A program made the position numbers and the translations under genes. 64,000 bases of DNA from Nitzschia sp. DOCU1 (taxonomy: Eukaryota; Bacillariophyta; Bacillariophyceae; Bacillariales; Bacillariaceae). The DNA lies in assembly GCA_951394045.1 (NCBI GenBank), contig OX595990.1, positions 2,224,549-2,288,548 on the forward strand, written 5' to 3'. Shown here piece after piece: positions 1-10,100 of this stretch. The notes beneath the pieces are model-generated. The model saw nothing but the letters and a program-made list of their open reading frames with translations. It had not been told where the DNA came from and did no database searches. Every line of letters starts with the position of its first letter. Within the stretch, counting starts at the first letter, position 1.

Positions 1-142
1 AAGAAACGGCCCGTTCTTTTTGAGTTTTGAATTGTTTTGTAAAATAGCCTTTCGGACTTTGTGTCTTAACTGCGCCAAAATAATCTCAAGTACGTATGTC
101 GATGAAGCCACTCGAACGGTGAAGGCAGCTTTGCACTCTCTG

Positions 143-2167
143 TCATTGAAACGACTTAAGGTATGCGTCTATACCGCCGTCGACTCGCCGAAGCTTCCCT
201 TCTTCCGGGACGAGAACGGAACACCTAACATTCCCAAGAGATCTTAGGAAGGTTGCATCCGAACTCACCAAGACTAAAGTTCCATTCCACTCCCGCAATC
301 CATACACTAGTGCCTGGACGCTTTCGACGTCCAAGTGCAGCGTCGGGTCGTCCATGCAGAGGACGGGAGGGTTTTCGATCATTGTTGCAGCAAGCAAAAA
401 CCGGCACTTTTCACCACTACTTAGAAAGAGGACGGGGGTCTTGGCTTGAGTCGTGGGCGACAAACCGAACGCCGTCAAGTGACCCCGCAACTCCTGCTCG
501 GTTTTCTCTGGATAGTTGGATACCAAGTACTCAAGAGCCGATGTCGACGTAGAAGATACCATTGTGGAGATCGTCTCTTGAATTGCCGAGCCATCAAAGT
601 ATCCAACTCGAATGCCCGATGCATGATATACGGTCCCTTCAAGAGGAGCTATGTGCATGGCAAGGACCTGTAGTAAAGTGGATTTTCCGCTGGCCGACGG
701 TCCGCAAATGCAGTGCCTTGAACCCTCGTCGACACATAGGTCCACGCAATCGAAGATGTATCCATCCTTTTTGACAACTCGAAAGTCTTCGCCCAGTAAT
801 TGTTCTTCAAGGGTTGTCAAGTCGTCACGCTTAATTGAATCAACGCCGTAGCCAAAGCCAACTTCCAGGGCAGTTATTAACGGCTCACCCCATGTGGATT
901 TGATTTCAGGAAAGTTGAATTGTACCGCTTTGTGGGGAACGTGCTTCATAACCTCGGCCAGTTTGAGTCGTTGTTGAGCCGTCAGTCCTCTCCGAACAGG
1001 AATGATCGAGCTAGTACTGGATGACGACAACGCCTTTTCGAGCTGAGTGTGCCGCTCCAATTTCTTTCGTTGACTCGACACAGCCTTGGCCTTCTTCTTG
1101 GTCCCACCACGTTTCGGAATCGGCTGTTCTTTGATGTGTTGTAAGGTTGTCAAGATATGACCACGTTTCTTTTCCAACGCAGCCGACTGTCGTAGCTCAT
1201 GAATCCCTTGTTGTTCCTTCATGATGCGAAAGTTGTCGTAATTGCCAGGAAAGTACCACAGCTTTTGATCTTGCATCTCGATAATGTCTGTCGCCACGTC
1301 GTTGAGAAAGTCCACATCATGTGATGTCATGACCACTGTGACAGGACACGCCTCCAGAACCCGTCGAAGTTGAATCAGTCCAAAGACGTCCAAGTGCGAG
1401 GTTGGCTCATCCATGAGCAGCAAGTTTGTTTCACCGCCTAAAAGCATGGCCACACTGAGCAGGATACGCTTTTGCTGTCCAGGAGATAGATCCCTACACG
1501 TAGAAAGGGTATCATCGCACTCCATTTCCTTCAAAATCGTTCTGGCTGCCTGTTCCATAGCAATTTGGTCCGGATGCAATTGCTCCTCCAACTCAGAAAG
1601 TTCTTCACAGAGACGCTCCATGACTTCTGTTTCGTCCTGATCCATATCCAACTGATCTAGTTTGGCTTGAACTTGATCAATCTTTGCTTCTGTCGCCACT
1701 CGATTATACTGAAATAATTCCGCTTGATATCGTTCTAGCACTTGCATGGGACTTTGATCCAGGTACTCGGACGGCAATTCCGGCGGGAGGTACAAACTGG
1801 ACCACTGCGCCGACCACCCAGGAATCTTTTGTGCGTGCATACGTTGCAACAGAGTTGACTTGCCGCATCCATTTCTCCCGCACAGTGCATACTTGTGACC
1901 TTGCAACAAGTTGAGCGTGGCTCCTTCCAAGCAAACATCGCCTCGCAAATACTGCAGTCGCACGTCTTCGACTACGACATCATAGGGTTGGACCGTTCGA
2001 CGAGACAAACCGCGACCCCCTTTGCCTCGGCCACCCCAGAGATTGCTCTTGGAGGCACGTTCGCGCTGCTGTGATAGAATATCGTTCCATACCGAGGCAT
2101 AGCAGTCAGTGTCATCCAACGCTTCCAGTTGAGCTTGAACAACCGAGAATGTTTCCGCCGCGGCCAT
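143..2167 (-). CDS. ABC-F family ATPase (two ATP-binding cassettes, no membrane domain)
   Basis: A 674-residue protein with two tandem ABC ATPase domains and no membrane segment, the arrangement of the ABC-F family, whose members act on ribosomes in translation or ribosome assembly. Cassette 1 has Walker A GRNGCGKST (about residue 97), signature LSPGQQKR and Walker B LLLMDEPTSHLD. A charged coiled linker follows, then cassette 2 with GPSASGKST, signature LSSGEKCR and Walker B VLCMDDPTLHLD. In cassette 2 the usual catalytic Glu after the Walker B Asp is Asp, so the second site may hydrolyse ATP poorly. The frame is open further upstream, but the first ATG with a plausible N-terminus (MAAAETF) lies at 2167. 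An LTR retrotransposon is inserted 193 bp upstream of it. The subfamily (Arb1-, GCN20- or New1-like) is not resolved. Confidence 0.9.
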   Translation of the reverse strand: MAAAETFSVVQAQLEALDDTDCYASVWNDILSQQRERASKSNLWGGRGKGGRGLSRRTVQPYDVVVEDVRLQYLRGDVCLEGATLNLLQGHKYALCGRNGCGKSTLLQRMHAQKIPGWSAQWSSLYLPPELPSEYLDQSPMQVLERYQAELFQYNRVATEAKIDQVQAKLDQLDMDQDETEVMERLCEELSELEEQLHPDQIAMEQAARTILKEMECDDTLSTCRDLSPGQQKRILLSVAMLLGGETNLLLMDEPTSHLDVFGLIQLRRVLEACPVTVVMTSHDVDFLNDVATDIIEMQDQKLWYFPGNYDNFRIMKEQQGIHELRQSAALEKKRGHILTTLQHIKEQPIPKRGGTKKKAKAVSSQRKKLERHTQLEKALSSSSTSSIIPVRRGLTAQQRLKLAEVMKHVPHKAVQFNFPEIKSTWGEPLITALEVGFGYGVDSIKRDDLTTLEEQLLGEDFRVVKKDGYIFDCVDLCVDEGSRHCICGPSASGKSTLLQVLAMHIAPLEGTVYHASGIRVGYFDGSAIQETISTMVSSTSTSALEYLVSNYPEKTEQELRGHLTAFGLSPTTQAKTPVLFLSSGEKCRFLLAATMIENPPVLCMDDPTLHLDVESVQALVYGLREWNGTLVLVSSDATFLRSLGNVRCSVLVPEEGKLRRVDGGIDAYLKSFQ

Positions 2168-2355
2168 GTGCGAGCTTAGCCAATCGTAACTTCTGAAACT
2201 TAAAAACGATTCTTTCCTTGCTGAAGGAAAGTCCAGAGTACGTAGTGATTGTTGTAATAGTGCAACTCTTAACCAAGAAAGAGATAATGACCAGAGGATG
2301 TGCAAAACATGCGTGTCAACATGGTTCAATCGTAAAAGATCTTTGTGCCTCGGCA

Positions 2356-2360
2356 CGTTT
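2356..2360. repeat. target-site duplication of copia element 1, left copy
   Basis: CGTTT directly precedes the left LTR and is repeated exactly at 10652-10656 after the right LTR. A perfect 5-bp duplication is the usual footprint of copia integrase and indicates a single intact insertion. Confidence 0.9.
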
Positions 2361-2451
2361 TGTAGATGCTGTGGACTCTAGTTGTGGTATACGTAGTAAC
2401 TGGTATCCACTAAGAGTGACCTTATTGGTCCTACTAGTCTACTCCCTCACA
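2361..2451 (-). repeat. 3' LTR of copia element 1 (91 bp)
   Basis: Identical by eye over all 91 bases to 10561-10651. It starts TGTGAGGGAG and ends GCATCTACA in element orientation, giving canonical TG...CA ends. Confidence 0.95.
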
Positions 2452-2460
2452 TCCCCCCAC
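2452..2460 (-). other. polypurine tract of element 1
   Basis: Read on the minus strand this is GTGGGGGGA, immediately upstream of the TG that opens the 3' LTR. This is the expected position and composition of the plus-strand primer of reverse transcription. Confidence 0.75.
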
Positions 2461-2471
2461 ACTTCTAGAAT

Positions 2472-5400
2472 CTAGATCATGTATTCTCGTGGATTCTTGA
2501 AGTGGAGAGTGTTTACCGTGGTTTTTGTCGTGGTGAATTGGGGTCGTCGTCGTCCCATAAGGATATCATTTTGCTCGTAGAATTTGACGCGACCGAGGGC
2601 TTTGCTGAGGGAGTCACTTGGGTTGAATTGAGTGCTGACTTCGTCAAATGTGATTTGTTCTTCATCAGTCCATTGTTGAATGACAAGTTCTTTCATCTCA
2701 ATGTGTCGTGTGCGCCTCGTAGGTTGTTGGGCATTTGTAAATTGTCTTGCGCCACGATTGTCCACTGAGATTGGTGTCGGCTCTGTTTGCTCGATGCCGA
2801 GTTCCTCCAGGATTGAGCGTAAATATAATGCTGCTTTTCCAGCATCTGCCATTGCCGCTAGTTCCGCTTCTGTCGAACTCAGGGCGATTGTTGGTTGTAT
2901 TCGGGTACGGTAATATATGGCACCTCCAGCCAGCATGAAAACAATGCCGCTTGTTGAACGGCGATGTTTCCGATCGTTCCCCCAAGTAGAGTCAGATGCC
3001 CCGAGTAGGGAAAGAGCATCTGGGGCTTGTTTGAATTGCGCCAGGATCGTCTCAATTGTAGTATGAGTTGGGAGTGGTTCATCGGGCAGGGCATCATGTG
3101 GTTCCGGTCTCCAGTAATAAATCCCCTCTGTCTTGGTGGCATGAAGATATGCAAAAACATGGCGTACTGCTTGGTAGTGACATCGTGCCGGTGCCTCCGA
3201 GTATTGACTCAGTTTGATGACTGCAGCTGAGATATCAAGTCTGCAGATGGTCAGAGCAAAGATCAGTTCACCGATTGCTTGTCGATAGCTAAAACCCATG
3301 CTGTCCTCCAGTGCTTTTTGCTCAGTGGGGTCTGTCGGTCCTTCAGTGGTCTCAAGTTCTGATTGGTAAGCAGTGTCTGTTCGCATTGGAATCGGGTTGT
3401 TTGCTGCTTTGTCCTGCATCCAGCCATGATGTGAGACAATCTTGTCAATATACGATTCACAATGCAGTTTCACGTAGTGCTTGGTTTGACGGATGTCCAC
3501 ACCATTGAAGCGTTGGATAACTCCCAAGTCATTCAGAGTGTTCGTCATATGTTGTTGAATGTGTTGTCGAACTTGATCTGCCGCAATCTTTGTTGGGGCG
3601 GATATCATGAAGTCATCAACCTGTCGCAGTACAAATATGAGAGTGTCTGCATCATCTTGAGCTGTGGTGTTGGGCGAAGTTACGCGTTTGTGGTAGAGAC
3701 ACGGTTCGTGGGTCGTGGATGCAAAATGCAATTTATTCTGGATGATATCATCGATGTGCTTTGACCACAGGCGCGGGGCTTCAGGATGCCCCTGAAGATT
3801 TTTCAATATCGGGATCACGTAGCCTTGTGGGATGGGTGGTTTTCCCAGATGTTGCGTCCACCATGTATTGAATTGGTCGTCCACTTCCATGTAGAATGGC
3901 TCTTCTGGTGCATCCGCTTCAGCAAAGGCGTTGGCAACATCACATCCAAGTGCGATGTGATTGCATGCTGCGGTAAGTGCCCATGCAAGACGGTGTGCGG
4001 GTTGTTCTAGACAAGCCGCAAATGTTTCGGCAAGCGTGACAACCTTTCCATAGCGGGGGCCACCATTGCATGTTCCACGTGCTTTAGCTTTTGGTTCAAA
4101 GGTGATGGGGTCCGGCTTGTACAAGTATGTCCATACCCATGGTAGCGTTGTGACGCCCTGGGGTCGTGTACAAGGTTCTCCGAACATTCCTTGTTTTTCA
4201 TATTTGTCCAGTTGTGACCATTCCGAGCGCTGAAAATCTAACCAATCCTCTTGAAGCTTGAGCTTCCTCCGTGTGAGCTTCGGAACTGCGATGCCTTTCT
4301 GGATACATGAATCTAGCATTTCATCCGTGATGTCCGGCCATCTGGTTTTGTCCTTCCAGAGATCTTCCCCAGTTTCAATGGCATGTAGATGGTGAGCAAT
4401 GACATTCAATTGGTCAAAGTGTAGCATAGGGAGACCTTCACCATTCGTTCCGCTCCACTGTGGAAGAGAAAATTCAATGGCGATTGTTGTGGCCTTCTTT
4501 CGCCTGTGTTCGGCCAAGATTCGTTGAATGTCCTGTGGGGTTTGAATGGAGTATCCCCCCACACTCTTGACTAGAGCACCTTTGAGTCGACTTCGCCATC
4601 TTCTGATGTTTTTATGGGCCATGGTACCAGGTTTACACCGTTCGAATAGAACAGTGTTGTTGAGATCAGGGTGTGGGCGAACAATGAGTCCTAGTGTTGC
4701 GTGTGCAGTATGCAGGGGGATTTCCTCAATGATTGCTGGGCCAAAGAGGTCAGTGCTGAAATCCAGAAGGCGAAGTTGACGGTGCAGTTCTGCCGTTGTA
4801 GGGCGTTTGATACTGTTAACTCGGAATGTGGCTGCGGCAGCGGTAGTTTCGTCACCTAGAATGAGGACTTTGTCTGGGTCGAGTTGAACTGTTTGATCGT
4901 GCAATATGTCACTTCTGCGTTCTTCGTGTGCAGTGCCAGTTTTCTTCTCCAATAGAAATTTCGATGCGGGGCTGCGGTCCTCGGGATGTCGTCCATATTC
5001 CAGTTCATCAACTGTGTAGTGTCTGGTAGTCATTTTTTGTTTTGACTTTGTATTCCAAAATACTATATTGTCCATCGTTGCTCGGTATCCAAGAAATATT
5101 CCATCGTAGACATGCGGGTCATTGGTGCTTGGGCGTTTGCCTGTTTTCTTTGATGTAATCTTGCAGCCGAAAGTTAATAGGCCATCTAATGTTGGCTTTC
5201 GTCCCGTCCAGGCTCGATAGGGAGTGTCCTCAATCGCTGAATGATAGGTCCTGTTTTGAAGCCAGTTTGCATGTAGTATGGCGTCGCTCCAAAATTCCGT
5301 GCCGAGTCCTGCTGTGTACAGCATACATCTGGTGCGTTCCTTGAGGGTTCGATGAGGCCTTTCGCCTTTTCCCGATTGGCTAGATCCATCTGGGGCCGTT

Positions 5401-7124
5401 GTTTGTGGGAGATATCCTTGTTCAAATACTACACTGCGAAACTCTTCTGATCCGGACAGCTCGGTTCCATTATCCGTGGTTACCGTGAATACCGGGTGAT
5501 CAAGGCCATGGTCGTAGTGACGCTGTTTTATCTTGAATCCATATTTGGCACAGGCAATCTTGAATTCTTGGGATCGAGCGAGTGTTCCAATTGGTGACGT
5601 TGAGATTTCCTGACATTTGCGGTATTGCTTGGCGCATCCATTGGTTTCAAGGAAGGCTTCGATGATCCGAAGTGGCGGTCGTTTGTCCTTGAGCAGGAAT
5701 ACCCATGAGTATCTGGTGGCTGCATCCACGATGAGTAGATATGCTACATGACCATCGTATGACTTTTGGGTTGTCATTTTTGGGGTGGAGCCCTTGTGGA
5801 GCACATCTTCCAGATTGGATGGTCCCGATACAAAGCCAAGGTCCATATGGAATGCTGTGCCAGGTTCAAATGTTTCTCTCTTGGCCGTTTTGTTACCTGA
5901 CTTTTTCGTTTGTTTTGATGCGTCGCAGTATGGACAGTGGAAACCGGAGTCTTGCAAGGGTAGTGTTGGAATTCCATCCACCATTTCCCGGGTCTTTTGC
6001 AATGTGCGCCATCCAACATGACCCATTCGCTGATGCCAAAGCTCCATGTTATACAGGTTTTGCGAGAGGCGTTTGGCGTCGCTGATAGTGGGTGCGGTTG
6101 CTTGGTTGATATTCCATTCTTCTGTGAGTGGTGGCGGTGTTGTGTCCTCTGACGTCTTGTGGTGATGTAGTCGGAGTTCGTCTTCTTCTGTTTCAATTGC
6201 CATGCCACAGGTGCTATTTTCTTTTGGGATGAGGATCTGATTGGAAGCCATATAAATCCCATCACGTTTGGATGTCATGGTGATCCCTGCTATGTAGCGA
6301 CCTTCCTTGTCACGAAATTCTATTTTTCCGCTTCCATTCTTCATGCCACGGTGGTTGAATTCTTCAATGCCATTCTTGTCCATCATAATACGATGTGGGG
6401 ATAATATCGTCCCAGTTGCAGTTGGACAGTATAGCGCACGACATTCCAGGATGCTATTGTCATCCGATATCAGCTTAATAATACCCATGCCTGTTGCGTA
6501 GCATGTTTGTTCATTAGCTGTGTCGGCGTTGTATGTAGCGATAGGGATTGGCTGTCGTAGAACTTGGAATTGCCAAAGGATTGTTCGATCATTCGTGGCG
6601 GTGCAATTTGCGCCTGTGTCACCTTGTATGGCTCGCCATACCGCTTCGCGGGTGCAATGAGACATGTCGGTCTTTCTGAGATAAAATTTATGAACAATAC
6701 GTCGTGAGTAGTGGTTGTTCACTCCGTATGCTGAAGGTGAAATATCAGTGGTCATTGCATCCGTTGGAATCAGTGCATTCGTATTAATCTCAACTGTGGG
6801 TGGCGGATCAATTGGAATGTCTGTCCGTGTGCTGATGATATCTGTAACTGTACCCTTGTGATCGTCCTTGCATTCTTGTATTACATCCAGTAATCCCATT
6901 TTCCTCCAAATCTCGTTGAGTTCAATGCGCCTGACTGACTGTCCCAGGTGCGATGTCCATCCTGAATTTTGTCCAAGATATACACGAGGTGCGGTTTCAG
7001 ACTTGTTATCGTCGTCATATAGCATCTCTTTCTTGGGCTTTGATGGTCTTGGCGGGCGGTTGTCCTTTCCAGTGGGATGTGCTTGAGGCCAGGTGGAATG
7101 CAGAGGTTTCTCCCCGGCCTGGCT
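2472..7124 (-). CDS. pol: pol polyprotein of copia element 1 (protease, integrase, RT, RNase H)
   Basis: The frame runs uninterrupted from just after the gag UGA (7125-7127) to 2472 and is the same frame as gag. The first ATG is at 7025, 1517 codons from the stop. Numbering from it: aspartic protease motif GDTGANC near 135; GAG-pre-integrase zinc motif WHQRMGH...CPYC near 335-375; integrase core with D in FHMDLG, D in TTDNGTE and E in GKGERPHR; reverse transcriptase with catalytic box VDDF in place of the common YVDD; RNase H with SDSTWG, SSTEAE and RTRHIEMK. All four enzymes look complete. Synthesis most simply requires UGA readthrough from gag; internal initiation at the 7025 ATG is the alternative. 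The coordinates here start at the codon after UGA. Confidence 0.9.
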   Translation of the reverse strand, partial: SQAGEKPLHSTWPQAHPTGKDNRPPRPSKPKKEMLYDDDNKSETAPRVYLGQNSGWTSHLGQSVRRIELNEIWRKMGLLDVIQECKDDHKGTVTDIISTRTDIPIDPPPTVEINTNALIPTDAMTTDISPSAYGVNNHYSRRIVHKFYLRKTDMSHCTREAVWRAIQGDTGANCTATNDRTILWQFQVLRQPIPIATYNADTANEQTCYATGMGIIKLISDDNSILECRALYCPTATGTILSPHRIMMDKNGIEEFNHRGMKNGSGKIEFRDKEGRYIAGITMTSKRDGIYMASNQILIPKENSTCGMAIETEEDELRLHHHKTSEDTTPPPLTEEWNINQATAPTISDAKRLSQNLYNMELWHQRMGHVGWRTLQKTREMVDGIPTLPLQDSGFHCPYCDASKQTKKSGNKTAKRETFEPGTAFHMDLGFVSGPSNLEDVLHKGSTPKMTTQKSYDGHVAYLLIVDAATRYSWVFLLKDKRPPLRIIEAFLETNGCAKQYRKCQEISTSPIGTLARSQEFKIACAKYGFKIKQRHYDHGLDHPVFTVTTDNGTELSGSEEFRSVVFEQGYLPQTTAPDGSSQSGKGERPHRTLKERTRCMLYTAGLGTEFWSDAILHANWLQNRTYHSAIEDTPYRAWTGRKPTLDGLLTFGCKITSKKTGKRPSTNDPHVYDGIFLGYRATMDNIVFWNTKSKQKMTTRHYTVDELEYGRHPEDRSPASKFLLEKKTGTAHEERRSDILHDQTVQLDPDKVLILGDETTAAAATFRVNSIKRPTTAELHRQLRLLDFSTDLFGPAIIEEIPLHTAHATLGLIVRPHPDLNNTVLFERCKPGTMAHKNIRRWRSRLKGALVKSVGGYSIQTPQDIQRILAEHRRKKATTIAIEFSLPQWSGTNGEGLPMLHFDQLNVIAHHLHAIETGEDLWKDKTRWPDITDEMLDSCIQKGIAVPKLTRRKLKLQEDWLDFQRSEWSQLDKYEKQGMFGEPCTRPQGVTTLPWVWTYLYKPDPITFEPKAKARGTCNGGPRYGKVVTLAETFAACLEQPAHRLAWALTAACNHIALGCDVANAFAEADAPEEPFYMEVDDQFNTWWTQHLGKPPIPQGYVIPILKNLQGHPEAPRLWSKHIDDIIQNKLHFASTTHEPCLYHKRVTSPNTTAQDDADTLIFVLRQVDDFMISAPTKIAADQVRQHIQQHMTNTLNDLGVIQRFNGVDIRQTKHYVKLHCESYIDKIVSHHGWMQDKAANNPIPMRTDTAYQSELETTEGPTDPTEQKALEDSMGFSYRQAIGELIFALTICRLDISAAVIKLSQYSEAPARCHYQAVRHVFAYLHATKTEGIYYWRPEPHDALPDEPLPTHTTIETILAQFKQAPDALSLLGASDSTWGNDRKHRRSTSGIVFMLAGGAIYYRTRIQPTIALSSTEAELAAMADAGKAALYLRSILEELGIEQTEPTPISVDNRGARQFTNAQQPTRRTRHIEMKELVIQQWTDEEQITFDEVSTQFNPSDSLSKALGRVKFYEQNDILMGRRRPQFTTTKTTVNTLHFKNPREYMI

Positions 7125-10100
7125 TCATTCCTGATCTTCATCAACACTGGCGTCATCTCGTAGTTGTGCAACCTTTGGTGGTTTATTCTTCTTGATGATG
7201 TCGTTGCTCGCCATGGCGGTTGACAAAGAGTAGACCACGTGTTCTCGTTCGACATGAGTCAGATGAGGTAGTTGCATTTCCATCTGTTTGACTGTTCGTG
7301 CTTGATTCATCATGGAATATGCCTTTGCATTTTGTTTTGCCTTCTCCGGTTGCGATTCTAAGAATTGGAGGCAATGGTAGCACTGTGCTCCGATTCTGCA
7401 TGGATCTTGGTCAATATTGTGACCAAAATTGTGGCACATTTCACATTGAATTTCACGTCGCGGGCGTCGTGGGCTTGGAGTTCGTCCACGTGGGCCATTG
7501 CTGTTTCCAAAGCGATTGATCTTCAGTGTGTCTTCAGTAAGATCAATGGGATTGTTCCTACTATTGTGTTCTTCGAGACTTCCCATCAGGCGATGCATTT
7601 CAAAGGGTGCCCAATCCGCTTCACCTTGTCTCGAGGCTGTGAGCAGTGCTGCAAGAAATGCTGTTGCCTTGGTCTCATATCGTGGATGATCCATGGCGCC
7701 TTGGAGAATATTGATCGCTTTTTGGTATTCTGTCCATGTTACTCCATGACGTTCTTCTTCATGCAAGTAGCGTTTAAACTTGCCCAGGTATCGCCATCCA
7801 TCTTCATCTCGTTTCCATTGTGGGCCTCGACGTTTTGGAATCATTTTGAGTTCTTCACAGTTTTGTTGCATGATGGAATAGAGCGATTTGTATCCGTCTC
7901 TTTCCATTGCATAACAGTCAATGATGCTTCGCATAGATTTTACTTCTGGTGGGATAATTGACTGTAACTTGTTGTAAATCGTTTCACTGATGCTGCGTCG
8001 TACAGGATTGGGAAGTACTCGGAGCGCATGAGATTCCACGGTGCCTTCTTGTGCTAGATCATCCAACGGCACCAGCTCAATGTTGTAATGGGTAGCAGTG
8101 GTGCGAAACGACTCGTAGAATGTTGTTACTGCCAGTTCATCATAATTGTCGTCAGCAATAATTTCTGGGACATCTGCGCTCTGATATTTCCGTAGGTTGT
8201 GCCGAATGTTTTCGGCCCTAGCATGGGCGGCCGGGTCAGGTGTCACTGGCGCTGGTTCCGTTGTTGCTGGTGGGTTCTTCCAAATTGGGTAGAACCGGCG
8301 GGTTGGCGGTGTAGTTGGATTCTGTCTTAGGTTGTCTTCAATTGTGGTACGCCAGTTCTTATAGTTCTGAAGATGGCGGTCCAATCGCTGATTTACCTCG
8401 TTACAGTTCATCGATAGCTGGCCTTGGAGTAGATCAACACCATTTCGCCATTTTTCCATATCCGCTTTCCACGGGCCACAGCCACAGTCGCTTGATTGAG
8501 TGCTGTGGCAGGACATGTTGGTGTTTTGTCTCGCTTCTGGGGAATTTCCTTCTGGCAGCTGCGGTTCCGGGACATTTTCTCTCATGAAGCGGTCCATGTC
8601 AACTTCTTTCATTTCCTTAGCAATTTGTTCTTGTACAAAAGTTTCCCAGTCAAAGTCTTCAAGAGCCTGAATTCTTCCTTCAAGATTTCTTTTATGGTCC
8701 TGGTCCACTGTGACTTGATTGTTTTTGACATTTCCGTGTACTTCTTGGATTTCTTGTCGGAGTTCTGTGACTTCTTTCCTGATAGTCACGGTTTCATCAC
8801 CAACATGTGCTCGGGCACTGTCAATATCTTGCCAAAGTTGTGAATTATATGTTGCAATCTGTGTGGTTGCTTGATCCTTGAATGTCTGCAGTGCTCGTGC
8901 AGCAAGTGTCTTGATTTCGGTATCAAATTGTCCATACTCCTCAATACTTGTTGAGCGCATCATTTCAATTTTCTTCTTGTACTGATTGGAGAGCTGTGCC
9001 TCCGCTTTGGCCAGTTCTCTTGTGAGCAGTAGTTGCACTTGTTCTTTGATCATTGGGGTTTCGGCTGCCATAATTTCAGTGGCAGTGCGAGTTCGCATAT
9101 TTTCAAGGGTTCCCAGCCGATTGGCCCAGTCTTTGTAAATGGCTCGGACTGTTTTTACTTCCTTGTGAAGTATAATTTGCATATCTGATGCTTGGTTGAT
9201 TTGTTCTGCTAACTGTTCCATTGCCTCTTCTGCCTGACGTGTGGCCATAGTCAATGTTTCCTCTCGTTGATTGAGGTGTGCAATCTGATCATCTAGAAAT
9301 TTCTCCTTTTGATCTAGACGCTCCAAGGTACTTTGAATTTGGTTCCAATACTGTGCCATATCCTCAGATGAGTTGTGGCTGAAGTGTCGTTCCGATTCAT
9401 GGGCTGATCCTTGTGATAGGTGCCTTGCTTCAATTTGCTGTACTGGTGGTTGGTCTCCTTCTTCATCTGAGGGTGGTTCCTTGACCTCTTCTACACCCTG
9501 TCCTGATGATAGGCTTCCTCGTCTGATCCAGTCATCCGTGATTGATCCCTGTTCCATGAAGGTTTCCATAGCCTGAGCATTTTTGATGATGAGCTGATCG
9601 TTTGGCTGTGCTTCGGGCATGCTCATCTCTTCCATCATGAGATGGGTATTTCCACCTGCTGCTTTTGGGGTATCCTCTTCTTCATGCACTTGGGTGCTCT
9701 TGAAGCTCTCGGATGAGTCGGATTGTGGCTTCAGTGTAAAGAGGAGTGATGGTTGCTCATATTTCTTTGTGTCCAGTGGGGAATCCTCTGTGCCAGGTTT
9801 CTTTCCACTATTTTTCTTTTCCTGTTGAGTTGAGTGGGGGCTCCACTGGCTCGCTGGCGGGCTTGACTGACTCTGTTCCTGCTTTCGGCTTTTCTTCAGC
9901 CTATTAGCCTTAGGTCCCTGTTCTTTCAGTAGTCCCCGGATGAATTGGTATGGTTCTTCCGATCCGGGCTTTGTTCGCCTCATTGCCATAGGTCGAATTA
10001 CCGGCTTGACCTTTTCCAAAAGTATGCTCTTATCAATCTTCATCAATTGGGCAGTTGATAAATTCAAGACTGTTTTTCGTAGTAGATTTTCCATGTCTTT

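Noticed and set aside
2168..2356. Longer ABC-F N-terminus starting at 2356
   Set aside because: It would begin with GTG, has no protein-like character, and an ATG with a good N-terminus lies at 2167.
7025..7127. Independent initiation of element 1 pol at ATG 7025
   Set aside because: The frame is open back to the gag UGA and nothing marks an internal start; element 2 shares the layout without an early ATG. Readthrough explains both, though initiation is not excluded for element 1.
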